A stretch of 64,000 nt of DNA from Breoghania sp963678585. GTDB taxonomy: Bacteria; Pseudomonadota; Alphaproteobacteria; Rhizobiales; Stappiaceae. Positions 28,795 through 37,722 of this stretch are shown piece by piece. Location: NCBI GenBank assembly GCA_963678585.2, contig CAXXGA010000002.1, forward strand, positions 1,364,001-1,428,000. Direction: 5' to 3'. The notes under the pieces are model-generated. The model did no database searches. It was not told the origin of the DNA and was given only the letters and a program-made list of their open reading frames with translations. The translations under genes were made by a program, and so were the position numbers. Position 1 is the stretch's first letter, and each line of letters opens with the position of its first letter.

Positions 28795-29703
28795 GTCCGG
28801 TCGCAATTCCCGCGTTCCAACACAGTTTCAATCTTCAATCGGCCAAACCTTGCACTTTCGGCAAGCGCGCCGTCACCGACGGATATCGCCGGACAACCCG
28901 ATCTTTCGAGAATATGACGACTTTTCCGGGGCCGCCAATACGCCGCGTCCGCGCCACCTGGAATCCCGCCTCGCTCTTAATAAGACATTAGAAGCTCATG
29001 GTTAACCGGGTGTTTCGCGTATTGCCCGCGACATCGCGGATATCCTCGCCACGAAGGGCAAGACCCGAGGTGCGCGCGCGGGGCGCCCCGTGACGTATTA
29101 CCACGGCTTATCTTGCCAAGTGCACCAGTCGTCCTTAAAAGAGCAAGTTGGATTTAGGTCAACGTGCGACTCATTCCGCCGTCTTGAACATCGTTTCCGG
29201 ACGGGACCCGGTGCAGGAAGGTCTTCGCAAAACGTTATTTCGAAGCCAAATGCCCGCATTTCCGGGTTCTCTGCCAGTACCCGAGCGGCGTACCGCACGG
29301 GACATACGGCAGCGGCGAATGTTGCGTCCGGCAGATGTTGGATCGTCTGCGACCTGAATTCACCGGACTGAAATCCGTGTCGGATGCGGCAAAACCGGAC
29401 ACGGCCCTCCGGTCGGCGAGATGCCGACCTTGCAGAAATTCGACGATTGGCCGTCATGATGTCGGCCGTACACAAATTCGACAGAACACAGAGCGTTGCG
29501 ATGAGCGACCGCGCTAAAGCGAAATACAGAAGAGAGACGACAGGCGCCTCGTCAAAGGCCGCCTTCCCGTCCGCTGTGGTGCGCGCAACGTCTCAAACAA
29601 GCATTCATCTCAACAAAGACAAACCAAGCGACCATCCGGACGGAAATGACATGCGGCTGCGTACAGCGCCGGTTCCACGCGGTGGTCGTGGAGATCCTCC
29701 TCT
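28795..29703. other. 0.9 kb gene-free region upstream of rne and amiC
   Basis: Divergent intergenic region between amiC (minus) and rne (plus). The frames within it have no domain, no consistent codon use and overlap on both strands, so I reject them as genes. It should contain both promoters and probably a long leader for rne, whose mRNA in E. coli is autoregulated through its 5' untranslated region; no such structure can be proved here by eye. The rne ribosome site is weak and pyrimidine-interrupted (GGAGATCCTCCTCT before ATG), compatible with regulated translation. Confidence 0.45.
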
Positions 29704-32439
29704 ATGGCAAACAAGATGCTCATCGATTCGGCGCACCCGGAAGAGACCCGGGTCGTCGTGGTGCGCGGCAATCGCGTAGAAGAATTCGATTTCGAGGCAG
29801 CAAACAGGAAGCAGCTTCGCGGTAATATTTATCTGGCGAAAGTCACTCGGGTAGAGCCATCACTTCAGGCCGCCTTTGTCGATTACGGCGGGAACCGGCA
29901 TGGTTTCCTCGCCTTTTCGGAAATCCACCCCGATTTCTACCAGATCCCGTTGGCCGACCGAAAGGCGCTCTACGAGGACGAGGCGGAAACCGAGGAAGAA
30001 ACGCCGGAAGCGGCTCCTGCGCGGCGCAAGCGCGGCTCGAAGGTGACCAAGGAAGTCGAGGCGAACGACGACGAGACGCAAAGCGAGAACGTCGACGACG
30101 CCGATAGCGACAACGAGGACGGCGACGAATCCGCCAAGGCTGCGTCCGGGAACGACGGCGACGCCGATGGCGATGCTGACGGTGAAGACCAGGTGGAATC
30201 CGTTGGCGCGGAAGACGCCATGGAAGAAGTCCCGGTCCGCCGCGAACGCCAGAACCGCCGCCAGTACAAGATCCAGGAAGTGATCAAGCGCCGTCAGGTG
30301 CTGCTCGTTCAGGTCGTCAAGGAAGAACGCGGCAACAAGGGTGCGGCGCTCACCACCTATCTGTCGCTGGCCGGTCGCTATTCGGTACTGATGCCGAACA
30401 CAGCGCGCGGTGGCGGCATTTCGCGCAAGATCACCTCGGTTCAGGACCGCAAGCGCCTGAAGTCCATCGCCAGCGAACTGGACGTGCCGGAAGGCATGGG
30501 CGTCATCCTGCGCACGGCCGGCGCCAGCCGGACCAAGTCCGAGGTCAAGCGCGACTTCGAATACCTCCTGCGACTTTGGGAAAACGTCCGCGACCTGACG
30601 CTGCGCTCCATCGCGCCCTGCCTTGTCTACGAGGAAGGCAGCCTGATCAAGCGCTCGATCCGTGACCTTTATAACAAGGACATCGATCAGGTTCTGGTCT
30701 CCGGCGAGGACGGCTACCGCGAGGCGAAGGACTTCATGCGCATGCTCATGCCGAGCCATGCCAAGAACGTCCAGCCCTACCGCTCCACGACGCCGATCTT
30801 CACGCGCTACGGGATCGAGCCGCAGCTCGATGCGATGTTCTCGCCGCAGGTCACGCTGAAATCCGGCGGCTACATCGTCATCAACCAGACCGAAGCGCTC
30901 GTCGCCATTGACGTGAACTCCGGCAAGTCGACCCGCGAGCACAATATCGAGGACACCGCCACCCAGACGAACCTGGAAGCGGCGGAGGAAGTTGCACGTC
31001 AGCTTCGCCTGCGCGATCTCGCGGGCCTGATCGTCATCGACTTCATCGACATGGAAGAAAACCGGAACAACCGGGCGGTCGAAAAGCGCATGAAGGACTG
31101 CCTGAAGTCCGACCGCGCCCGCATTCAGGTTGGCCGCATCTCCCATTTCGGCCTTCTGGAAATGTCGCGTCAGCGCATCCGTACCGGTGTTCTGGAAAGC
31201 TCCACCGAGCTTTGCCCGCATTGCCGCGGTTCCGGCATGATCCGCTCCGTGGAATCGGTAGCACTCCATGTCCTGCGCGCACTGGAAGATCACCTTCTGC
31301 GCCATTCCGATCACCACCTGACCGTCAAGACGCAGCCTGCTGTCGCGCTCTACATCCTGAACCAGAAGCGCCATCACCTGATGGAGCTGGAGCAGCGCTT
31401 CGGGCTGACCATCACGATTTCGGCAAGCGACGAGATCGGAACCCAGCATTTCGTTCTCGAGCGTGGCGAGCTTGTCGTGCGCGATCCCGATGCGCCCCCG
31501 GCACCGACCATCGTGCAGCCGGACACAATCACGCTCGACATCGACGACGAGGAAGAGGCTGCCGCCGATGAGGCCGCCGCCCGCGCCGAGGCGGAAGAGG
31601 CCGAAGAAGAAGCGCGCGCGGAGGAAGGCGGTCGTTCCAAGCGCCGCCGCCGTCGCCGCCGTCGCAACACCAGCGACGATCAGGAGAGCCGCGAGACCTC
31701 GGAAACCTCCGAAGGCGACGAGGAGAAATCCACCGAGGCCGGCGAAGCTTCCTCTGAAAGCGATGACGAGAACGGTGACGGCGAGAACCGCCGCAAGCGT
31801 CGCCGGGGCCGCCGTGGCGGTCGCCGCGGTCGCCGCAATCGCGAGGAACAGGCGTCGGCTGAAGGCGCCGCAGAGGGCGAAAAGCCTGAGACCGACGATA
31901 CCGGCGAGCCGAGCGAAGCCGCTTCCGAAGCGGTCGCCGGTGAGCAGCCCGCGCCCGAGGAAACTGTTACCGAGGAAACCGTAACTGCGGAAACCGCAGC
32001 CGAAACCGGCGACGTCGCGCCCGAAACGGCAGAGGCGGAAGCCGCGCCGGAAGCAAGCGAGACGGAAACCGCGGCAGAGCCCGAAACGGACGAAACCGTC
32101 GCCGCATCGGATGAAGCGCCGGAAGCGGAAACCTCCGGCTTTGGCGAAGCTCCGGCTCCGGCCATCGAGCCGATCGAAGAGGCCGAGGAGGCAGAAGCAA
32201 CTGCCGAAACCGCCGAACCGGAAAGTTCCGCCACTGAAGCCGAGACGGCAGACGAAGCCACCGCGGAAGTTGTGGCTGAGGTCGAGCCCGAGGCAGATCC
32301 CGAGACGGTTGCTGAGGCAGAACCCGCCAAGGAGCCCGAGCCTGTCACAGCAGGCGCCGATGCTTCGGCTGCGGGTGGTTCGGAAGACGACAAGCCGCGC
32401 AAGCGCTCCGGCTGGTGGCAGCGCCGGTCGTTCTTCTGA
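29704..32439 (+). CDS. rne: Ribonuclease E
   Basis: Endonuclease for rRNA processing and mRNA decay, organiser of the degradosome. The 911-residue protein begins with the MANKMLIDSAHPEETRVVV start of the alphaproteobacterial form. An S1 domain (about 36-240) is interrupted by a strongly acidic insert (about residues 95-180, Asp/Glu-rich with RRKRGSK). The catalytic DNase-I-like part has VAIDVNSGKS and LIVIDFIDM with the metal-binding aspartates, and the Zn-link is ELCPHCRGSG. The C-terminal third is a low-complexity Ala/Glu scaffold with Arg-rich patches (RSKRRRRRRRRN, RRGRRGGRRGRR) for RNA and partner binding, and ends in the conserved KRSGWWQRRSFF. Confidence 0.96.
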   Translation: MANKMLIDSAHPEETRVVVVRGNRVEEFDFEAANRKQLRGNIYLAKVTRVEPSLQAAFVDYGGNRHGFLAFSEIHPDFYQIPLADRKALYEDEAETEEETPEAAPARRKRGSKVTKEVEANDDETQSENVDDADSDNEDGDESAKAASGNDGDADGDADGEDQVESVGAEDAMEEVPVRRERQNRRQYKIQEVIKRRQVLLVQVVKEERGNKGAALTTYLSLAGRYSVLMPNTARGGGISRKITSVQDRKRLKSIASELDVPEGMGVILRTAGASRTKSEVKRDFEYLLRLWENVRDLTLRSIAPCLVYEEGSLIKRSIRDLYNKDIDQVLVSGEDGYREAKDFMRMLMPSHAKNVQPYRSTTPIFTRYGIEPQLDAMFSPQVTLKSGGYIVINQTEALVAIDVNSGKSTREHNIEDTATQTNLEAAEEVARQLRLRDLAGLIVIDFIDMEENRNNRAVEKRMKDCLKSDRARIQVGRISHFGLLEMSRQRIRTGVLESSTELCPHCRGSGMIRSVESVALHVLRALEDHLLRHSDHHLTVKTQPAVALYILNQKRHHLMELEQRFGLTITISASDEIGTQHFVLERGELVVRDPDAPPAPTIVQPDTITLDIDDEEEAAADEAAARAEAEEAEEEARAEEGGRSKRRRRRRRRNTSDDQESRETSETSEGDEEKSTEAGEASSESDDENGDGENRRKRRRGRRGGRRGRRNREEQASAEGAAEGEKPETDDTGEPSEAASEAVAGEQPAPEETVTEETVTAETAAETGDVAPETAEAEAAPEASETETAAEPETDETVAASDEAPEAETSGFGEAPAPAIEPIEEAEEAEATAETAEPESSATEAETADEATAEVVAEVEPEADPETVAEAEPAKEPEPVTAGADASAAGGSEDDKPRKRSGWWQRRSFF

Positions 32440-32466
32440 TCGGATCGGCAAGTACCGAAGAAACAA

Positions 32467-32493
32467 GAAAGGCGGCCTGTTGGCCGCCTTTTT
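32467..32493 (+). terminator. Rho-independent terminator of rne
   Basis: A 10-bp stem AAAGGCGGCC (32467-32476) with GGCCGCCTTT (32481-32490), loop TGTT, followed by Ts to 32493. It stands 27 bases after the rne stop. Because the other strand also ends in an A/T run, it may serve the convergent aminotransferase gene as well. Confidence 0.92.
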
Positions 32494-32525
32494 TCATTTT
32501 CTGCACGAAGAAGAATTGAACCGGC

Positions 32526-33680
32526 TTAGCGCAGCCATTCTTTCAGGCGGGCCGTTGCCATCTCCATGTCCTCGTGCGAACCGGCAAACGAGAAGCGGAT
32601 ATATCCATTGCCCCGCTCATGATCGAAATCCGCCCCCGGCGTGGTTGCGACACCTGCTTCCGCCAGCATCCGCTTGGCGAAATCCATGGAGTCGTTCGTG
32701 AACTCGCGCACCCCGGCATAGACGTAGAAAGCCCCATCGACAGGCAGCAGTTCGTTGAAACCGATCTTCGGAAGATTCTCCAAAAGCCAAGCCCGGTTGC
32801 TGGCATATCCCGCCTTCACGACTTCCAGTTCTTCGGTCGCGTCGAAAGCGGCGAGCCCCGCGCGCTGGGAAATGTCCGGGGCACAGATAACGAGGCTCTG
32901 CGCGATCCGCTCCACGGGCCGCACGAGGCTTTCCGGCAGGATCATCCAGCCGACGCGCCAGCCGGTCATACAGTAGTATTTCGAGAAGCTGTTGATGACG
33001 ATGGCGTCGTCCCAATATTGCAAGGCGCAGGCCGCCTCGCCCTCATAGACGAGGCCGTGGTAGATCTCGTCGGAAATGAAGGTGATGCCCAGATCGCGCG
33101 CGGTTTCACAAAGCGCCTTCAAGGCGTCGGGCCGCATCATCGTGCCGGTCGGATTGCCCGGGCTTGCCACAAGCACACCGGCAATCGGGGCTTCGCGATG
33201 CGCCTTTTCCAGAAGTTCCGGCGTGAGCACCCAGCGCGTGTCGGGCCCCACCGGGATTTCCACCGGCTCCAGCCCAAGCGCGCGCAGAATATTCCGATAG
33301 GCCGGGTAACCGGGGGCCGTCAGCGCGATCCGGTCGCCTGGATTGAATGCGCCGAGGAAGGCGAGATTGAACGCTCCTGAGGATCCCGTGGTGACCATGA
33401 TCCGGCCTTCGGGCACATCGACGCCATAGGTCTCGCGGTAGTGGCGCGAAATTCGCTCGCGCAAGGGCCGGATGCCGCGCGCTTCCGTGTAACCGAAGCG
33501 ACCTTCGGCCAGTGCGGCCTGTGCGGCGGCGACAACAGCGGCCGGTGCGCGTGCGCCCGGCTGTCCGATTTCCATGTGTACGACCGTGTCGCCCGCTGCC
33601 TCCCTGCGACCGGCTGCTTCCAGAACGTCCATCGCCAGAAACGGTTCGACCCCGGAACGAAGAGAGGCTTTAATAGACAA
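32526..33680 (-). CDS. PLP-dependent class I/II aminotransferase
   Basis: Fold-type I aminotransferase, 384 residues, cytoplasmic. Visible marks are MEIGQPGARAPAAV near the N terminus, the cofactor-binding GSSGAFNLAF, SPGNPTGTM, the aspartate in ITFISDEIYHGLVYE and the Schiff-base lysine in INSFSKYYCMTGWRVGW (about residue 235). The substrate cannot be read from the sequence; relatives are annotated as aspartate, alanine or aromatic aminotransferases. It converges on rne and diverges from the M48 peptidase gene with a gap of about 140 bases. Confidence 0.9.
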   Translation of the reverse strand: MSIKASLRSGVEPFLAMDVLEAAGRREAAGDTVVHMEIGQPGARAPAAVVAAAQAALAEGRFGYTEARGIRPLRERISRHYRETYGVDVPEGRIMVTTGSSGAFNLAFLGAFNPGDRIALTAPGYPAYRNILRALGLEPVEIPVGPDTRWVLTPELLEKAHREAPIAGVLVASPGNPTGTMMRPDALKALCETARDLGITFISDEIYHGLVYEGEAACALQYWDDAIVINSFSKYYCMTGWRVGWMILPESLVRPVERIAQSLVICAPDISQRAGLAAFDATEELEVVKAGYASNRAWLLENLPKIGFNELLPVDGAFYVYAGVREFTNDSMDFAKRMLAEAGVATTPGADFDHERGNGYIRFSFAGSHEDMEMATARLKEWLR

Positions 33681-33824
33681 AGGTTCAAACTCCTTGTTAC
33701 AGCGGCCGGGTAATCAGCCCAAACGCCGTTGATTTGCCGTATTCACCGGATGTTTTCGGGCAGTTGACCCGGGTGACGCGGCTCACCTACCCTCACCGCA
33801 CGCCCACCACGGAGGATGCAGCGC

Positions 33825-35339
33825 GTGAATATCCGTCCCCTAGCGCAGATTAGCCGGTTGTTCCAGCGCGGAACGACAACCCGACCGTTCGCGCCCTCCG
33901 CTGATCGACGGATCGAACCCGCGACGCTGGCAGGCCGCGCTGACGCATCGCGCCTCCCCCGCCCCCTGAAGCGCGTCGCATCGGTTGGTTTTGCGGGACT
34001 CATCGCCTTTCAGGCAATCGCACCGATAGCCGCGGAAGCCCAACAACGCCGGCGCCTGCCACTGGTCCGCGACGCCGAGGTGGAAAGCCTGCTGCGCGAC
34101 TATGCCGCCCCGATTCTGCGCGCAGCCGGGCTCGGCAACACGCAGCTGGAGATCATCCTCGTCAACGATCTTAGCTACAACGCTTTCGTTGTCGACAGCC
34201 GCCGCATGTTCATGAACGTGGGCGTGATCACGGAAGCCAAGACGCCGAACGAGGTGATCGGCGTGATCGCGCACGAAGTCGGCCACATCGCAGGCAACCA
34301 CCTTGTGCGCCTGCGTCAGGCCGCTGCAAACGCCCAGATCATGGCCGTTATCGGCACGATCCTCGGTGCCGGTGCCATCGCCGCCGGTGCCGCATCCGGT
34401 TCAGGCGGCATCGGTCAGGGTGGCGGAGCCGCCCTGGGTCTCGGCATGGGCCTTGCCCAGCGCTCCCTGCTCGCCTATCAGCGCACCGAGGAAGCAACAG
34501 CCGACCGGTCCGCCATCAAGTATCTGAACGCCACCCACCAGTCGCCCAAGGGCATGCTGGAGACGTTCAAGCGCCTCGCCGATCAGCAGCTCTTCGCGGC
34601 CCGTCATGCCGATCCCTATGTCCAGAGCCACCCGATGGCCCGCGACCGCGTTTCGATGCTCGAAAACCTCGCCAAGAAGAGCAAGTACTACAACAAGAAG
34701 GATCCGCCGGAGCTTCAGGCCCGCCACGATCTCGCCCGCGCGAAGCTTCTTGCCTTCGCCGGCAGTCAGGGCGCGGTCAGCCGCGCCTATGGCAACGGCA
34801 CCAGCCTTCCCGCGCGCTATGCGCGCGCCATCGTCACCATGCAATACGGCAACCCGCGCGACGCCCAGCGCGCCATAGGCGGGCTGCTCAAGACCCAACC
34901 GAGAAATCCGTATTTCTGGGAGTTGAAGGGACAGGCGCTGATCGAATCCGGCAATCCCGGTGCGGCCATCCCGGCCTTTGAAAACGCGGTCGCCTATGCA
35001 CCGCACGAAGGGCTGATGAAGATCTGGCTTGGCTATGCGCTCGTGGCAACAGGCAACAATGCGCACCTGAAAAAGGCGGTATCCCTGTTGCGCGCCGGTT
35101 TGCGGCAGGAGCCGAATTCTCCGCTGGCCTATTCACAGCTCGCCATCGCCGAGGCCCGCCGGGGCAATCCCGCCCTTGCCGACGTTGCGACTGCCAAAAG
35201 CATGATGCTCGCGGGCCAGTTCCAGACTGCCCGCCAGTTTGCAGCGCGCGCTCAAAAAAGATTGAAGCGCGGATCTCCGGAATGGTTGCAGGCCGACGAC
35301 ATCATTTCCTACAAGCCGCCCAACCTGAAAAAACGCTGA
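33825..35339 (+). CDS. M48-family periplasmic metalloprotease with TPR domain (BepA-like)
   Basis: Zinc metalloprotease of the BepA/YfgC group that looks after outer-membrane protein assembly. The 504-residue product has a hydrophobic segment at about residues 45-70 ending AAEAQ (signal with a long basic N terminus), the zinc motif HEVGH in IGVIAHEVGHIAGNH (about 145-160), the third zinc ligand in EATADRSAIKYL, a glycine-rich membrane-like loop (GTILGAGAIAAGAASGSGGIGQ), and a C-terminal half of TPR-like repeats (about 330-490). GGAGG lies nine bases before the GTG at 33825 and directly abuts an ATG at 33816, so I prefer the GTG. Confidence 0.9.
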   Translation: MNIRPLAQISRLFQRGTTTRPFAPSADRRIEPATLAGRADASRLPRPLKRVASVGFAGLIAFQAIAPIAAEAQQRRRLPLVRDAEVESLLRDYAAPILRAAGLGNTQLEIILVNDLSYNAFVVDSRRMFMNVGVITEAKTPNEVIGVIAHEVGHIAGNHLVRLRQAAANAQIMAVIGTILGAGAIAAGAASGSGGIGQGGGAALGLGMGLAQRSLLAYQRTEEATADRSAIKYLNATHQSPKGMLETFKRLADQQLFAARHADPYVQSHPMARDRVSMLENLAKKSKYYNKKDPPELQARHDLARAKLLAFAGSQGAVSRAYGNGTSLPARYARAIVTMQYGNPRDAQRAIGGLLKTQPRNPYFWELKGQALIESGNPGAAIPAFENAVAYAPHEGLMKIWLGYALVATGNNAHLKKAVSLLRAGLRQEPNSPLAYSQLAIAEARRGNPALADVATAKSMMLAGQFQTARQFAARAQKRLKRGSPEWLQADDIISYKPPNLKKR

Positions 35340-35545
35340 GCCGCGACAGTATTACGGCAGTTTCACACCCGGACAGGATGCCGGGACCCATTGCCACACG
35401 CTAAAATGTGAGCGTGCGCGCAATTGACCTTGGCGACAATAGCCGTCAAGTCTCCAACAAGACTATCAATGGCCGGGACGACACGTGCGTCACGCCGGCC
35501 ACGCTCCTGATCGAACCGACGATCCAGCAGGAAAGAAGCACACTC

Positions 35546-36331
35546 ATGACCACCCCCGGCCGTATCGTGGCATTCGTTGCGGGCATCATTTTCGCCGCCG
35601 CGCCATCTCTTGTCGCCATTCAGGCGATGCGCAGCGCCACTCCCGCGGTCGCCGACGCACAAGCCCACGTCAGCGGCGAATTCATCCGCACCTACCTGCT
35701 CGACAACCCCGAGGTTATCCGGGACGCCTTTTTCGAGCTGGAACGCCGTCAGGCCGAAGCGGAAAAGACTCAGCGCATCGCCAAGATCTCGGACAACGAG
35801 TCGATCCTGTTCAATTCGACCCGTCAGGCCGTGCTTGGAAATCCGGAAGGCGACGTCACGCTGGTGGAGTTCATGGATTACAACTGTGGCTACTGCAAAC
35901 GCGCCCATGCCGATATGACCCGCCTCCTCAAGGAAGATCCGAAGCTGCGCGTGGTGCTGAAGGAATTCCCCGTTCTGGGCCAGCCTTCCGTTGAAGCCGC
36001 TCATGTGGCCGCGGCAGTCAACCTCGTCGCGCCCGAGAACTACGGCGCATTCCACGACAAGCTGATGACCTCCAAGGGCCGTGCAAACGGTGCAAAGGCG
36101 CTTCAGGCCGCCAAGGAGATCGGCATCGGGGATGATGCACTGGCCGCCGCCCTCAAGGACCCGGAAGTGAGCGCCACGATAGAGGAAGCCTACGGGTTGG
36201 CGAAGACACTCGGCCTGACCGGCACCCCGGCCTATGTGGTCGGCGATGAGGTCGTGTTCGGCGCGGTCGGCGTTGACGAACTGCGCGCCAAGATCAAATC
36301 CGTGCGCGAATGCGGTTCCACAAGCTGCTGA
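35546..36331 (+). CDS. DsbA/Com1-family thiol-disulfide oxidoreductase
   Basis: Exported thioredoxin-fold protein of 261 residues. A signal peptide or membrane anchor covers residues 1-30 (FVAGIIFAAAPSLVAIQAM). An N-terminal helix region with FIRTYLLDNPEVIRDAFFELE is typical of the Com1/ScsC/BdbD subgroup, followed by the redox motif CGYC in FMDYNCGYCKRAHADM and the cis-proline loop TGTPAYVVGD. Two further cysteines stand at the C terminus (ECGSTSC). AGGAAAG precedes the ATG at 35546. It follows the M48 protease on the same strand after about 200 bases; both act in the cell envelope. Oxidase versus isomerase role cannot be told. Confidence 0.9.
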   Translation: MTTPGRIVAFVAGIIFAAAPSLVAIQAMRSATPAVADAQAHVSGEFIRTYLLDNPEVIRDAFFELERRQAEAEKTQRIAKISDNESILFNSTRQAVLGNPEGDVTLVEFMDYNCGYCKRAHADMTRLLKEDPKLRVVLKEFPVLGQPSVEAAHVAAAVNLVAPENYGAFHDKLMTSKGRANGAKALQAAKEIGIGDDALAAALKDPEVSATIEEAYGLAKTLGLTGTPAYVVGDEVVFGAVGVDELRAKIKSVRECGSTSC

Positions 36332-36364
36332 GATACCGGCAGACAAGACACGGAACGAATGGAG

Positions 36365-36396
36365 CGGGCGGCGTGCAAACGTCGCCCGTTTTCTGT
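36365..36396 (+). terminator. Terminator after the dsbA-like gene
   Basis: Stem CGGGCGGCGT (36365-36374) with ACGTCGCCCG (36379-36388), one G-T pair, loop GCAA, followed by TTTTCTGTTT. It begins about 34 bases after the stop codon. The remaining sequence to aroQ at 36784 contains no further gene that I can support. Confidence 0.8.
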
Positions 36397-36783
36397 TTGC
36401 GGCATCCGAAGCCTTCCCGCCCGGCGCGTTCGCATGGTCTGTCTGCAATCACGCGTTTCAAGGAATCACACCCACCCCGCTATTGCGTGACATAACGGGT
36501 TGCGACGTCGCTTTTCGCACCGATTTGACCCGGGCAATCTTCACTTTCAGGCTGAAATATCCTGCGTGGAGGGTCGCATATACGTTTTTTCCGCTTTGCC
36601 CGGCCCCTAGCCGCCCACAAAGCGTGCAAGGGGGTTTTCCTGCACCCCTTGAACAAATATAAGAGGCGGACTGCGATAAAGGGCGGGCCCTTCCTCCGCC
36701 TCACGGTGCATGAAGTCAGGCAAAAGCACAAAAACGACCTCGACGCGGCAAGTCTGCGTGTGAGGTGGTGCTATGGGGAGCGA

Positions 36784-37224
36784 ATGGCATCAGCCTTGTT
36801 TATCCTGAACGGGCCCAACCTCAACAGGCTTGGCACCCGCGAGCCCGATGTCTACGGACATACGACGCTCGGCGATATCGAGCGGATGTGCCGGGAAACC
36901 GCCGACGACATCGGGTTCGACATCGAGTTCCGACAGACCAATTTTGAAGGCATGCTGGTCGACTGGATTCAGGAAGCGGGCGATGTGGCGCAAGGTTTGA
37001 TCATCAATCCTGCTGCCTACACCCACACCTCCGTCGCGATCCGCGATGCCATTACCACCGCTGACATTCCGACAGTCGAAGTTCACCTGAGCAATATTCA
37101 TGCTCGGGACGCATTTCGCCATCATTCCTATGTATCGCCTGTAGCCTATGGCGTGATCTGCGGATTTGGCGCCACGGGCTATCGCCTCGCGATTGAAGCC
37201 CTCTCCGAAATAATCCGGGCCTGA
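36784..37224 (+). CDS. aroQ: Type II 3-dehydroquinate dehydratase
   Basis: Third step of the shikimate pathway, converting 3-dehydroquinate to 3-dehydroshikimate. The 146-residue protein is of normal type II length and has the family pattern: ILNGPNLNRLGTREPDVYG (with the active-site Arg and Tyr), RQTNFEGMLVDWIQEA, IINPAAYTHTSVAIRDA, EVHLSNIHARDAFRHHSY (catalytic His) and the end segment ICGFGATGYRLAIEAL. GGGGAG precedes the ATG at 36784; the frame is open upstream to 36649 but that part has no similarity. First of aroQ-accB-accC, the standard proteobacterial order. Confidence 0.96.
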   Translation: MASALFILNGPNLNRLGTREPDVYGHTTLGDIERMCRETADDIGFDIEFRQTNFEGMLVDWIQEAGDVAQGLIINPAAYTHTSVAIRDAITTADIPTVEVHLSNIHARDAFRHHSYVSPVAYGVICGFGATGYRLAIEALSEIIRA

Positions 37225-37252
37225 CCGGCTCCGGCGTGAAATGAAAAGCAAC

Positions 37253-37714
37253 ATGTCGACCAAGAACAAACCAATCGACCACGACCTGATCCGCCAACTC
37301 GCGACACTGCTCGACGAGACCAATCTCACCGAGATCGAAGTGGAGCAGGACAGTCTTCGTATCCGAGTAGCGCGGCAGATTTCCGTACAGGCTCCCGTAT
37401 CCATGCAGGCCGCTGCCCCGGCAGTCGCCGCTCCGGCCGCTGCGTCGGAAGGAGCAGCCCCGGTTGATCCCGCAAACCGCCCCGGCGTCCTCCCGTCTCC
37501 GATGGTCGGCACCGCCTATCACTCGCCTGAGCCCGGCGCCCGTCCCTTCGTCGACGTTGGCCAGACCGTGCGCGCCGGTCAAACGGTGATGATCGTGGAA
37601 GCCATGAAGACCATGAACCAGATCGCGGCCCCCAAGGCGGGCACCGTGAAGGAAATTTTGGTTGAAGATGGCCAGCCGGTCGAATTTGGCGAGCCGCTCC
37701 TCATCATCGAATAG
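37253..37714 (+). CDS. accB: Biotin carboxyl carrier protein of acetyl-CoA carboxylase
   Basis: Carries the biotin that is carboxylated by AccC and used to form malonyl-CoA. The 153-residue protein has an N-terminal helical part (IDHDLIRQLATLLDETNLTEIEVE), an Ala/Pro linker (about residues 50-80) and a biotinyl domain whose biotin lysine is in VEAMKTMN at about residue 119. The start at 37253 gives the usual MS-beginning; an ATG four codons upstream at 37241 is equally open and neither has a strong ribosome site. Eight bases before accC, so co-translated. Confidence 0.95.
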   Translation: MSTKNKPIDHDLIRQLATLLDETNLTEIEVEQDSLRIRVARQISVQAPVSMQAAAPAVAAPAAASEGAAPVDPANRPGVLPSPMVGTAYHSPEPGARPFVDVGQTVRAGQTVMIVEAMKTMNQIAAPKAGTVKEILVEDGQPVEFGEPLLIIE

Positions 37715-37722
37715 GCGGTACC

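Noticed and set aside
29860..32466. Minus-strand open frame of 868 codons antisense to rne
   Set aside because: RNase E on the plus strand is complete and conserved; the long antisense frame results from the repetitive Glu/Ala codons.
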